A stretch of 64,000 nt of DNA from Pontibacter deserti (lineage in GTDB: Bacteria > Bacteroidota > Bacteroidia > Cytophagales > Hymenobacteraceae). Every line of letters starts with the position of its first letter. Within the stretch, counting starts at the first letter, position 1. Both the position numbers and the translations under genes were made by a program. The stretch covers positions 2,480,001 through 2,544,000 of the forward strand of contig NZ_JALPRS010000001.1 in NCBI RefSeq assembly GCF_023630255.1, read 5' to 3'. Under the pieces are notes generated by a model. The model was given only the letters and a program-made list of their open reading frames with translations, was not told the DNA's origin and searched no databases. Below are positions 34,207-42,948 of the stretch, in pieces.

Positions 34207-35046
34207 ATGGTAGATTTAGGCAATTATAACGAGCTGGAAATAGCCCGTGAAGTAGACTTTGGAGTTTACCTTACTTCTGAAGACGGTGATATTTTGCTAC
34301 CAAGAAAGTATATACCTGAAGGCGCTAAAGTAGGCGACTTTGTGCGTGTGTTTGTGTACCGCGACTCTGAAGACCGCGTAATTGCCACTAATCTTAAACC
34401 TTATGCAACGGTAGGCGAGTTTGCCGGGCTGCTGTGCAAAGACACATCTGGCTTCGGTGCGTTCATGGACTGGGGACTGGAGAAAGACCTGCTGGTGCCG
34501 CTCAATAACCAGAAAGATAAAATGGTACCCGGCCGCAGGTACTGCGTGTACATCTATCTAGATGATGCATCAGACCGCATTGTAGGTACATCCAAAATAA
34601 ACAAATTCCTCAACACCGATATATCCCAACTTAAAGAAGGCGAACAGGTTAATTTATTGATTGCAGATTATACCGACCTTGGTTACAACGTCATCATCAA
34701 CAACGAGTATAAAGGCCTGCTCTACCGCAACGAAGTTTTTAAAGACCTGGAAATAGGTGACAAAGTACCTGGCTATATTAAAACCATCCGCCCGGATGAT
34801 AAAGTAGATGTGACGTTGCGCAAACCGGATGCAGATACTTTTAGTGAGATGGATGAGACCGCAGCCAGAGTAATGCAACTACTGGAGGAGCAAGGCGGCA
34901 CCCTGAACCTGTCTGATAAAAGCGACCCGGAAGACATCTACACTATAGTTGGTGTGAGCAAGAAGATGTTCAAACGTGCCATCGGTAGCCTATATAAAGA
35001 AGGCAAAATCCAGCTATTCGACGATTACATTAAACTCAGGCGTTAG
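34207..35046 (+). CDS. CvfB-like S1-domain RNA-binding protein
   Basis: 279 residues. Three S1-like OB-fold segments follow one another: residues 1-65 (GVYLTSEDGDILLPRKYIPE), 66-140 (AGLLCKDTSGFGAFMDWGLE) and about 141-215 (NLLIADYTDLGYNVIINNEY). The C-terminal 60 residues contain a winged-helix (EEQGGTLNLSDKSDPEDIYT, SKKMFKRAIGSLYKEGKI). This is the architecture of the CvfB family, which binds RNA and affects virulence-factor expression in Staphylococcus; its job in Bacteroidota is unclear. Single gene, unlinked to its neighbours. Confidence 0.92.
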   Translation: MVDLGNYNELEIAREVDFGVYLTSEDGDILLPRKYIPEGAKVGDFVRVFVYRDSEDRVIATNLKPYATVGEFAGLLCKDTSGFGAFMDWGLEKDLLVPLNNQKDKMVPGRRYCVYIYLDDASDRIVGTSKINKFLNTDISQLKEGEQVNLLIADYTDLGYNVIINNEYKGLLYRNEVFKDLEIGDKVPGYIKTIRPDDKVDVTLRKPDADTFSEMDETAARVMQLLEEQGGTLNLSDKSDPEDIYTIVGVSKKMFKRAIGSLYKEGKIQLFDDYIKLRR

Positions 35047-35127
35047 GCAGGCCATACTTTCGAAACACTACTCTTTAACAGACCAACAACCTTTTATTGC
35101 CGCGCTCCCGTCAGGCGCAGTTAAAAC

Positions 35128-37656
35128 ATGCTATACAAGTACCTCACCCTTGCCATAACTTTTACCTTACTTACAGGCACAGCTTCAGCCACTAACACTG
35201 ACAAAAATAAAGAGCCCGAAGCTGCCGACCTTAAAATGAAAACCACAATGGCCATGCGCGCTACACAAGCGCCTGTGTTGGATGGTTATTTAGAACCCGA
35301 AGTATGGCAGCAAGTTCGCCCTGCCACCAACTTTGTACGCTACGACCCGCTCAACGGCAAGCCGTCGTCGCAGGAAACGGAAGTATACCTGCTCTACGAT
35401 AATGAAGCTGTTTACATCGGGGCAAAATTGCACGACACTGCACCTGATTCTATACTTACCCAACTTGGTGGCCGCGACTCCGGCGAGAATAACGCTGATA
35501 TGTTTGCCGTGTATTTAGATACTTACAACGACAAGCAGAATGCATTCTCGTTTATGGTTTCGGCGGCAGGTGTTCAAACGGATATTAAATTCTCTCAGGG
35601 TCGTGAAGACTGGAACTGGGATGCCGTGTGGGCCAGCAGCACCAAACTGACTGACGAAGGCTGGGTAGTAGAGATGAAGATTCCTTATGGCGCTATCCGC
35701 TTTCCGGAAACTGAGGTGCAGACCTGGGGCGTAAACTTTATGCGTGTTATCCGAAGAACCCGTGAGAAATCATACTGGAACCACGTAAACAATTTGGTAG
35801 AAGGTTTTGTGAGCCAGGAAGGTCGCGCCATAGGAATAGAAGGTATAAAATCTCCGGTACGTCTGCAGTTTACACCTTATGTATCGGGTTACTTAAACCA
35901 CTATTCGGGTGACACCAAAGGTAAAAGCAACTATAGCCGCTCGTTGAACGGAGGCATGGATGTGAAATATGGTATAAACGATGCCTTTACACTGGATGTA
36001 ACCCTGGTACCGGATTTTGGGCAGGCACAGTCAGATAACCAGGTACTGAACTTAAGCCCGTTTGAGGTGAAGTTCGGGGAGAACCGCCAGTTCTTTACCG
36101 AAGGCACGGAGCTATTTAATAAAGCAGGTTTATTTTACTCGCGCCGCATTGGAGGCACACCTATGTTTCGCGGCAGTGTAGGCGACTCGCTGCAGGAGAA
36201 CGAGGTTATACTTGAAAATCCAGGTATAAGCGGACTGCTGAATGCAGCAAAAGTATCTGGCAGAACTATAAAAGGATTGGGTATAGGTTTGTTTAATGCG
36301 TTTACGCGCAACATGTACGCGACTGTACAAAATACTGAAACCGGTGAAACCCGCGAAATATTAACCGACCCGTTTACCAACTATAGTGTATTTGTACTTG
36401 ACCAAACTTTGCCACGCAACTCATTCGTTACTTTTACTAACACCAATGTTAGCCGTACCAAAGGGGTTTACGATGCCAACGTATCGGGTTTACAGCTGCG
36501 TTTTGCCGATAAAACGAACAATTTTGCCATACGCGCCGGTGGCAACCTGAGCCAACTATACGGCAGCAATATTATACTTCGTGGCGATACACTACCTGAT
36601 AAGCTGCATTTAGGACACCAGTATAATGTAAACCTGAGCAAGATAAGTGGCAACCTGCGCTATGGCATTAACCACCACGTAGAGTCTGATACTTATGAGA
36701 TAAACGACCTTGGCTACCTGAGCAACAACAACGAGATCAGCAACAGTGCCAGCATCAGCTATAACTTTTTTCAGCCTATCTGGAAGTTCCTGAGCTGGGG
36801 AAGCAGCATGAGTGTGAGTCAAAGCATGCAGTATGCCCCGCGCGAGTTTGTAAGTACAAGTATGGGCGTGAGCACCAATGTGCGCTTCCGTAACTTTATG
36901 AGCTCATACTGGAGTTTTGGCATGCGTCCGGGTAATGCCTACGACTATTATGAGGCACGATCACGAGAGATTCTGAGAGTATTTATAAAGCCACCTGCTT
37001 TTGACACCAACATCGGTATCAGCTCTGATTATCGTAAGCGCCTGGCCTTTGATGCATCAACAGGTTTCTGGAGATCTAATCGCTACGACCAGTTCAGCTG
37101 GTGGGGTAACCTGAGCCCACGTTTCCGGGTCAACGATAAATTCTCGCTGGTACAGAGCAACAACTATCGCCAGGAGAAACGCAACATCGGGTACGCGGGC
37201 AAAGACGAAAACAGCCATATAATTTTTGCAGACCGTACGATCAAAACGTTTACTTCCACCCTGTCGGGGGCTTATATTTTTAACGAAAAAGCCGGTATCA
37301 CCTTAAACATGCGTCATTACTGGTCTAGTGCTGCTATCCTGGATCTTTATGAGCTAACTGAGACAGGATTTTTACAGTCACCTACTGCTGAGCGCAACGG
37401 AAACCTTAACGGCCGTTTCAACAACATAAACTACAATGTATTTAACGTTGATTTAGTATATAGCTGGCGTTTTGCACCAGGCAGCGAGCTGATGGTGGTT
37501 TGGAAAAACGAGATAAAGGATCAGCGTAAAGAAATCCAGAACAAGTATATCGAGAATGTTTCTAAAACACTGCAGTCTCCGCAGAACAATAATTTCTCGG
37601 TTAAATTATTATACTACATCGACTATATAGCTATTAAAAACGTACTCTCAGCATAA
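35128..37656 (+). CDS. DUF5916 exported protein with CBM9-like domain and barrel
   Basis: 842 residues with signal peptide MLYKYLTLAITFTLLTGTASA. The N-terminal domain, APVLDGYLEPEVWQQVRPAT through EVQTWGVNFMRVIRR, matches the carbohydrate-binding family 9-like module. The rest, from FTPYVSGYLNHYSG to the C-terminus, is a long beta-barrel-like region of DUF5916 with FGENRQFFTEGTELF. Such proteins are surface exposed in Bacteroidota and their function is not known. The gene precedes a short-spaced reductase gene (15 bp), so they may be cotranscribed. Confidence 0.92.
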   Translation: MLYKYLTLAITFTLLTGTASATNTDKNKEPEAADLKMKTTMAMRATQAPVLDGYLEPEVWQQVRPATNFVRYDPLNGKPSSQETEVYLLYDNEAVYIGAKLHDTAPDSILTQLGGRDSGENNADMFAVYLDTYNDKQNAFSFMVSAAGVQTDIKFSQGREDWNWDAVWASSTKLTDEGWVVEMKIPYGAIRFPETEVQTWGVNFMRVIRRTREKSYWNHVNNLVEGFVSQEGRAIGIEGIKSPVRLQFTPYVSGYLNHYSGDTKGKSNYSRSLNGGMDVKYGINDAFTLDVTLVPDFGQAQSDNQVLNLSPFEVKFGENRQFFTEGTELFNKAGLFYSRRIGGTPMFRGSVGDSLQENEVILENPGISGLLNAAKVSGRTIKGLGIGLFNAFTRNMYATVQNTETGETREILTDPFTNYSVFVLDQTLPRNSFVTFTNTNVSRTKGVYDANVSGLQLRFADKTNNFAIRAGGNLSQLYGSNIILRGDTLPDKLHLGHQYNVNLSKISGNLRYGINHHVESDTYEINDLGYLSNNNEISNSASISYNFFQPIWKFLSWGSSMSVSQSMQYAPREFVSTSMGVSTNVRFRNFMSSYWSFGMRPGNAYDYYEARSREILRVFIKPPAFDTNIGISSDYRKRLAFDASTGFWRSNRYDQFSWWGNLSPRFRVNDKFSLVQSNNYRQEKRNIGYAGKDENSHIIFADRTIKTFTSTLSGAYIFNEKAGITLNMRHYWSSAAILDLYELTETGFLQSPTAERNGNLNGRFNNINYNVFNVDLVYSWRFAPGSELMVVWKNEIKDQRKEIQNKYIENVSKTLQSPQNNNFSVKLLYYIDYIAIKNVLSA

Positions 37657-37671
37657 GCCGTAATTTGCCTT

Positions 37672-38343
37672 ATGCACAAAACCCGAAATGCGTTAATTGC
37701 TGGTGCCAGCGGTCTGGTAGGTGGCCATTGCCTGCGCCTGCTTCTGGCAAGCGAAAGGTATAGCCAGGTTATATCTGTTGGTCGACGCGAGCTGCCACTT
37801 ATACACCCCAAGCTAGACCAAAAGGTAATTGATTTTAATAACCTGAAAAAGTATAGCGCAGAACTTGCCGCTGACGACGTATATTGTTGCCTGGGCACCA
37901 CTATAAAAAAGGCCGGGTCTAAAGAGAACTTCTATAAAGTAGACCATACCTATGTGGCGGAGCTCGCCAGAGTTACGGCTGCCCGAAATGCTGCACAGTT
38001 TCTGGTGGTTTCAGCTATGGGGGCTAATGCCGATTCCCTGATCTTTTATAACAAAGTAAAAGGCGAGATGGAACGTGATGTGCAGCAACAAAACTTCAGG
38101 GCAGTACATATTTTCAGGCCGTCGTTGCTGTTGGGCGAGCGCGAAGAGCACCGCAGCGGCGAGGAACTGGCTTCTAAAATAATGCGGCCGCTGAGCGGAT
38201 TGATGTTTGGCCCGCTACGCAAGTATAAGCCAATACTGGGAGAAGATGTAGCCAAAGCCATGTTATATGCCGCCTCTCAACAGGCATCCGGTATCCATAT
38301 CTATCCATCAGATGAATTAGCTGAGATGGCTGCCAAACTATAG
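37672..38343 (+). CDS. NAD(P)-binding oxidoreductase, SDR-like
   Basis: 223 residues. The Rossmann glycine motif ALIAGASGLVGGHCLRLL is at the N-terminus, then AADDVYCCLGTTIKKAGSKE and VDHTYVAELARVTAARN, with VVSAMGANADSLIFYNKVKG supplying the Ser and Tyr-x3-Lys catalytic residues of an atypical SDR. The C-terminal RAVHIFRPSLLLGEREEHRS fits the YbjT/HTATIP2-type NAD(P)H-binding family. Substrate unknown. It starts 15 bp after the DUF5916 gene. Confidence 0.88.
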   Translation: MHKTRNALIAGASGLVGGHCLRLLLASERYSQVISVGRRELPLIHPKLDQKVIDFNNLKKYSAELAADDVYCCLGTTIKKAGSKENFYKVDHTYVAELARVTAARNAAQFLVVSAMGANADSLIFYNKVKGEMERDVQQQNFRAVHIFRPSLLLGEREEHRSGEELASKIMRPLSGLMFGPLRKYKPILGEDVAKAMLYAASQQASGIHIYPSDELAEMAAKL

Positions 38344-38388
38344 CTTATTACCTGCGTAAAGCCTTAGCATTTATAACAGCTATACTTT

Positions 38389-39177
38389 ATGCAGCATCGC
38401 CACTTACGGCACGTTTTCCCAAAAGCCACCCAATACGACCCGGAGTGGGTGCGCATGCACTCGATGGGCGAGAACGTACTCTTTAACCTCGAAAGCCTTA
38501 CCAAATCGCTGCACCTGAAGCCAGGCATGCGTGTGCTCGACCTGGGGTGCGGCAAAGCAATCAGTTCTATCTTTCTGGCTAAAGAATTTGGGGTTACAGT
38601 CTGGGCTGTAGATGAAGCCATCTCGGCAAGCGATAACTATGAGCGCATACTGGAAGAAGGCTGCGAAGACAAAGTTATACCTATTGAAGCCGATGCCCGC
38701 TCGCTGCCCTTTGCCGAAGAGTATTTTGATGCCGTAATTGTAGTAGATTCTTATACTTATTTTGGCACAGATGAAAAGTACCTGCCCTACATTGCCCGGT
38801 TCGTAAAACCCGATGGCTATATTGCCATTGTGGATGTTTGCTTCACAAAAGAGATTGAGTCGCTGAAGCAGGTACCCAAATTTTTGAAGCGGGATTATCA
38901 GAATTACTGGTACTTTATACATAGTGTAAACTGGTGGCGCAAGCTATGGGAGAAAACCGGTTTAGTACAAATTGAAGCTGCCGAAGAACTTTCCGAAGCT
39001 GAGGTAGTAAGAGAGCATTACATCAAAGATTTTGAGAAAGAAAAAAAACCGGATGCTTTTGCCAAGGCTCTTAAGCTTGATGATCAGCATTTTATCACTT
39101 TTTTTAAGCTAATTGGCCGCAGAACCCGCAGAACGGCCTACTTACAGAGCTATAAAATTGCACCAAAAAATAAGTAA
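38389..39177 (+). CDS. Class I SAM-dependent methyltransferase
   Basis: 262 residues. Motif I is MRVLDLGCGKAISSIFLAKE (Asp and Gly residues for SAM), motif II WAVDEAISAS, and ADARSLPFAEEYFDAVIVVD gives motifs III and IV. The C-terminal part FYLQ-like helices and WWRKLWEKTGLVQIE make a lid. The acceptor is not predictable. It lies 45 bp downstream of the SDR-like gene, so one transcript with it is possible. Confidence 0.92.
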   Translation: MQHRHLRHVFPKATQYDPEWVRMHSMGENVLFNLESLTKSLHLKPGMRVLDLGCGKAISSIFLAKEFGVTVWAVDEAISASDNYERILEEGCEDKVIPIEADARSLPFAEEYFDAVIVVDSYTYFGTDEKYLPYIARFVKPDGYIAIVDVCFTKEIESLKQVPKFLKRDYQNYWYFIHSVNWWRKLWEKTGLVQIEAAEELSEAEVVREHYIKDFEKEKKPDAFAKALKLDDQHFITFFKLIGRRTRRTAYLQSYKIAPKNK

Positions 39178-39273
39178 GGCGTACAATAATTGTTCAACTC
39201 TGCGTTAGTTGTTTTAATTTTACGCAATCTGGTAAAGCAATTACCAGTTGCACTTTTAACTTTTAACCTTTTC

Positions 39274-39768
39274 ATGAAAACGTTTATTCGAATTTCTTTT
39301 GCACTTGCCCTGATTTTGTCAGCAGCATTTAGTGCAAATGCCCAGAGTGGCTACAAAACAGGTATAGGCTTTAGAGGTGGTATTGCATCTGGTCTTACTG
39401 TAAAACATTTTATTAAGAGCGATGCCGCCATTGAAGGTATCCTGAGCACTAACTTCAGACACCGTGGTATGGTTATTACAGTGCTTTATGAGAAACATGC
39501 ACAGGCCTTTAACGCTCGTGGCCTGCAGTGGTACTATGGTTTAGGTGGCCACGTTGGCTTCCACGAAGGTCATTATTATTATCACAAAAATCATGAGCAT
39601 TACCACGACGACCGGGTAGTGGCATTAGGTATAGATGGCGTGCTTGGTTTGGAATATTATATTCGTGATATACCATTTACCATTGGTGCCGATATCAAGC
39701 CATACATCAACATTCCAAGCGGTGGTGGTTACTGGGATTCAGCCCTGCACGTGCGCTACGTATTTTAA
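39274..39768 (+). CDS. Small outer-membrane beta-barrel-like protein with His-rich loop
   Basis: 164 residues from ATG 39274 (a longer frame starts at 39190). MKTFIRISFALALILSAAFSANA is the signal peptide. The mature part has alternating strands (TGIGFRGGIASGLTVKHF, FTIGADIKPYINIPSG) and ends ALHVRYVF, a barrel C-terminus. Between strands lies FHEGHYYYHKNHEHYHDD, an extremely His/Tyr-rich stretch likely in an extracellular loop. It could bind divalent metal. Single gene with its own terminator. Confidence 0.82.
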   Translation: MKTFIRISFALALILSAAFSANAQSGYKTGIGFRGGIASGLTVKHFIKSDAAIEGILSTNFRHRGMVITVLYEKHAQAFNARGLQWYYGLGGHVGFHEGHYYYHKNHEHYHDDRVVALGIDGVLGLEYYIRDIPFTIGADIKPYINIPSGGGYWDSALHVRYVF

Positions 39769-39790
39769 TTGCTGATAAAGAACTGATTTA

Positions 39791-39823
39791 AAAAGGTCCT
39801 GCTACACATAAGCAGGACCTTTT
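39791..39823 (+). terminator. Terminator of the barrel gene
   Basis: Stem AAAAGGTCCTGCT / AGCAGGACCTTTT with a 7-nt loop and a following T-run. Confidence 0.92.
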
Positions 39824-39961
39824 TTATTTACATGCTTTGATAAAAGTATTATTATGCAGCTTGTTTAGTCTGATTCTAAATTTGCGGTAACTGCAAACAA
39901 CACGGGTATCAGTTAAGTATAATCAAAGTATAAATCTGAGTTTAACTAAAACCAACATACT

Positions 39962-40198
39962 ATGGAAGCAACATGCAATCACTGCACCCACTGGGAGCAG
40001 GACCCAAACAAAATGCAGATGCAAACTAACCAGTTTGGTGTTTGTGATGAACTTACCGGCCAGCACGCTATGGAGCCATCTTATGTATTGCCACTTGTAC
40101 ACGAAGCATCGGCAGATCTTAAACCAAAGCGCTTTGAGATGATAACAGGCGCTGAGTTTGGCTGCAACCACTTTAGCGAGCGCAAGCGTTGGGTATAA
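39962..40198 (+). CDS. Small Cys-rich protein
   Basis: 78 residues starting MEATCNHCTHWEQDP. Four Cys (5, 8, 28, 68) occur as CNHC, FGVCDE and FGCNHF, each with nearby His, suggesting a metal site, possibly zinc or iron-sulphur. No signal peptide or membrane segment. Family not recognised. It has its own strong terminator and good codon composition, so it is likely a real gene. Confidence 0.75.
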   Translation: MEATCNHCTHWEQDPNKMQMQTNQFGVCDELTGQHAMEPSYVLPLVHEASADLKPKRFEMITGAEFGCNHFSERKRWV

Positions 40199-40220
40199 AT
40201 CTAGAAGTATATATAAAAAC

Positions 40221-40252
40221 AAAGGCCCGGCTATAGTTGTAGCCGGGCCTTT
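40221..40252. terminator. Terminator of the small Cys-rich gene
   Basis: Stem AAAGGCCCGGCTA / TAGCCGGGCCTTT with loop TAGTTG and a T-rich tail. It may also serve the convergent membrane-protein gene. Confidence 0.9.
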
Positions 40253-40305
40253 GTTTATTAGCTCTAAAACTAACTTACACCTTTTATCGAAAAAAATTTA
40301 TCTCT

Positions 40306-40521
40306 TTAATCAAATACAGCTTTAAAAATAAGTATCAGTGAAAATATAAAAAGCATAAGTATAACTCCCCAATATTTGATAAACGAGTTTAAGTCCCCAG
40401 CATCAACTATTTTATCATATCCTGTTTTCTCACTTAATATTCTTCTCCATTTCTTATAAGATCGAAAAAATAAATAAGACAAAACGAGTGCAATTAAACC
40501 ATAAATTAATTCTTTGCTCAT
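40306..40521 (-). CDS. Small membrane protein
   Basis: 71 residues with two hydrophobic segments: LIYGLIALVLSYLFFRSY (5-22) and YWGVILMLFIFSLILIF (50-66), joined by the charged loop KKWRRILSEKTGYDKIVDAG. It follows the aspartoacylase-like gene with a 6-bp gap, so it may be the last gene of the RimK operon. Family not recognised; AT-rich. Confidence 0.65.
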   Translation of the reverse strand: MSKELIYGLIALVLSYLFFRSYKKWRRILSEKTGYDKIVDAGDLNSFIKYWGVILMLFIFSLILIFKAVFD

Positions 40522-40527
40522 AACTCC

Positions 40528-41469
40528 CTAAAACGCAATATGCAGCAAGGCATCCCCCTGATTTACTACAGGCATGTTATTTAAACCTACCACATAACCA
40601 GTAGCCGGTGCATTCATGCGTACTTCCATCTCGCCATAAGGGTCGGTTATACTTCCTATGTTCTGTCCTTTTTTAACATGGTCGCCCGGCTGTATAAGCG
40701 TGCGCCACAGTCCGGCATTTTTAGCACGCAGCCAGATATCTTTCATGCATACTACCGTTGGTTCCGTTACTTCGGTGCAGTTAGCAGTCATGCCCAGGTG
40801 GTGCAGCACGCGGCAGGTACCCTCCATACCTAATTTTATACCTTTCTCATCAAAGCGCAGGCTCTCGCCGGTCTCATATACAAGTATAGATTTGCCAAGT
40901 TTACCAGCTTCTTTACGCAGCGAGCCCTGGCGGTATGGCGCGTTAAGTATAAATGGCGCTGCAAAGGCTTTAGCTAACTCTTCGTTTATATGATCGCCGA
41001 GCACACAACGTATCTGGGGGTAATTGGCCCGACTGGACCCACCTGTATGGAAATCAAGGCCGTAATCTACGTACGGCAGCACTTCCTTCATAAAGCGGTA
41101 GGCTACGCGGCTGGCTAACGATCCTTCGCGGTTACCCGGGAAACTACGATTCACATCTTTGCCATCGGGCACATCTCTCGAAAAGTTCAGGAAACCATAA
41201 ATATTGAGAACAGGCACAGCAATTATGGTACCTTTCAGGGGGTACAGCATTTTTTTGGAAAGCATACGCCTGATGATCTCAGTGCCATTCACTTCGTCGC
41301 CATGCATACCCGCCATCAGTAATACCACCGGCCCATCGTGCACCGACCGGAAAACGTAAACGGGAATTTCTATTACAGTGCCGCTAGGCAGTTTACTGAT
41401 TACTAACTTAGTAAGTACTTTTTCACCACGGTCTATACTTCTACCGTTGATAACTATAGTTTCAGGCAT
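40528..41469 (-). CDS. Succinylglutamate desuccinylase/aspartoacylase-family metallopeptidase
   Basis: 313 residues. The zinc site is seen at LLMAGMHGDEVNGTEIIRR (His and Glu) and YGLDFHTGGSSRANYP (His). VYETGESLRFD supplies the catalytic Glu region. The last 70 residues, GDHVKKGQNIGSITDPYGEM and ATGYVVGLNNMPVVNQGDAL, form a biotinyl/lipoyl-like beta domain. The family removes N-acyl groups from amino acids or peptides. The ATG at 41469 directly abuts the stop of rimK, so the two are coupled and the enzyme probably acts on a RimK-type product. Confidence 0.92.
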   Translation of the reverse strand: MPETIVINGRSIDRGEKVLTKLVISKLPSGTVIEIPVYVFRSVHDGPVVLLMAGMHGDEVNGTEIIRRMLSKKMLYPLKGTIIAVPVLNIYGFLNFSRDVPDGKDVNRSFPGNREGSLASRVAYRFMKEVLPYVDYGLDFHTGGSSRANYPQIRCVLGDHINEELAKAFAAPFILNAPYRQGSLRKEAGKLGKSILVYETGESLRFDEKGIKLGMEGTCRVLHHLGMTANCTEVTEPTVVCMKDIWLRAKNAGLWRTLIQPGDHVKKGQNIGSITDPYGEMEVRMNAPATGYVVGLNNMPVVNQGDALLHIAF

Positions 41470-42372
41470 TTACTCTTTTATCCTCTTCTTTGGCTTTGTC
41501 TGGATCAGACTTTCTACATACTCTATTATTTTTCCGGCTATGTCTTTCTGCGTAGCTTTTTCTATACCTTCCAGACCCGGCGATGAATTTACTTCGAGTA
41601 TCAGTGGCCCACGTTTTGACTGCAGCATATCCACACCAGCTATACCTAACCCCAATGATTTGGCAGCCAGCAGGGCAGCAGCTTTCTCCTGGCGGGTAAG
41701 TTTAATAAGTGTTGCTTTGCCACCGCGGTGCAGGTTAGAGCGGAACTCGCCTTCCTTGCCCTGGCGCTTCATGGCTCCTACTACTTCGCCATTCACAATA
41801 AATGCCCTGATATCGGCGCCACCTGCTTCCGAAATAAATTCCTGCACTATAACGCGCGCTTTCAGGTTATGAAATGCTTCAATCACAGACTCTGATGCTT
41901 TTTTGGTCTCGGCTAATACAACTCCCAGACCTTGGGTACCCTCCAGCAACTTAATTACCAGCGGCGCGCCTCCTACTTCTTTTACCAACTCCGATGTTTC
42001 TTTGGAGTAGTTGGTAAAAGCCGTTTTAGGCATACCAAGTCCGGCGCGGGAAAGTATCTGTAATGAGCGCAGCTTATCTCTGGAGCGAACTATTGCCTGA
42101 GAATCCACGGCACTTTTTACTTTCATCATCTCGAACTGGCGTACCACGGCTGTACCGTAAAAGGTAACAGAAGCACCAATCCGCGGAATAACAGCATCAA
42201 TATCTGTCAGGCGTTCGCCTTTGTAAAGGATGTGCGGGTCGCCCTGCTCTATAATAAGGTCGCAACGCAGGTGGTCGAGTACAATGGCCTGGTGCCCCCG
42301 CTGCTCGATGGCCTCCACCAACCGGCGGGTAGAGTACAACTTAGGGTTGCGGGAGAGAATGGCTATCTTCAT
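41470..42372 (-). CDS. rimK: RimK family ATP-grasp alpha-L-glutamate ligase
   Basis: 300 residues. ATP-grasp features: [60 protein letters not shown] and [19 protein letters not shown], with the metal-binding Glu-Asn pair. E. coli RimK adds glutamate to ribosomal protein S6; relatives make poly-glutamate or amino-acid tags on other substrates. It overlaps the upstream retropepsin-like gene by 4 bp and touches the downstream aspartoacylase-like gene, so all three are one translationally coupled set. Confidence 0.95.
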   Translation of the reverse strand: MKIAILSRNPKLYSTRRLVEAIEQRGHQAIVLDHLRCDLIIEQGDPHILYKGERLTDIDAVIPRIGASVTFYGTAVVRQFEMMKVKSAVDSQAIVRSRDKLRSLQILSRAGLGMPKTAFTNYSKETSELVKEVGGAPLVIKLLEGTQGLGVVLAETKKASESVIEAFHNLKARVIVQEFISEAGGADIRAFIVNGEVVGAMKRQGKEGEFRSNLHRGGKATLIKLTRQEKAAALLAAKSLGLGIAGVDMLQSKRGPLILEVNSSPGLEGIEKATQKDIAGKIIEYVESLIQTKPKKRIKE

Positions 42373-42866
42373 AAGTTGGTGTGTTTCTGCTTTTGTTTGA
42401 TCTTATACTTCTGAGAGACATTTTTGCGGGAAACATCTACTATAAACCTGCCTTTTAAAAGCGTGCGCCCAATGAGTACCGGGTACTTCATATCGCTGCG
42501 GTCTGAAAGAGAGAACTCTGCCTCCATTACTTCACCGAAAAGCTCGATAGTTGTACGGATAACATAACGTTGCTGCACCTCGCCAAAAGAACTTTTTATT
42601 TCGCGCAGGTCGTACTCAGCAAAGCGTAGCTTTTTATGGTTGTATTGCGGATGCGATGGATCAAGCAGCTCTACACAAATAATTTTTTTCCCGTTTGGTG
42701 AGGTTTCTTCATGTATATCAGAGCAATGAATGGCCGATGTAAACGCACCTGTATCTATCTTGGCTTCGATCTCCGCTATGTCCAGTTCAGGCAAAGCTAC
42801 CATTTCTCGGCGGCCAATCACCTTTTTCTCTGGCTTGGGAGCAAGTTTCTTTTCCTCTTTCATCAA
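42369..42866 (-). CDS. Retropepsin-like RimB/ATP-dependent zinc protease family protein
   Basis: 165 residues. The pepsin-like motif is [19 protein letters not shown] (Asp-Thr-Gly) and the flap/C-terminal signature is [20 protein letters not shown]. This family, labelled ATP-dependent zinc protease or RimB, sits beside rimK in many bacteria; in Pseudomonas RimB is reported to work with RimK on ribosomal protein S6. The first 20 residues are Lys/Glu-rich. It is the first gene of the coupled trio and overlaps rimK by 4 bp. Confidence 0.92.
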   Translation of the reverse strand: MMKEEKKLAPKPEKKVIGRREMVALPELDIAEIEAKIDTGAFTSAIHCSDIHEETSPNGKKIICVELLDPSHPQYNHKKLRFAEYDLREIKSSFGEVQQRYVIRTTIELFGEVMEAEFSLSDRSDMKYPVLIGRTLLKGRFIVDVSRKNVSQKYKIKQKQKHTNL

Positions 42867-42948
42867 AGCGAAGATAGGCTAATTTAATTATGAATTAAGA
42901 ATTACGAATTAACACAAGCTTAAACTATGGTTCTATCATTTATAATCT

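Noticed and set aside
39190..39273. Upstream extension of the small barrel protein
   Set aside because: The added residues do not resemble a signal peptide and the ATG at 39274 starts a good one.
39861..39884. TTG...TAAATTTG as promoter of the 78-aa gene
   Set aside because: The -7 like motif is exact but the spacer is about 13 nt, too short for the Bacteroidota type.
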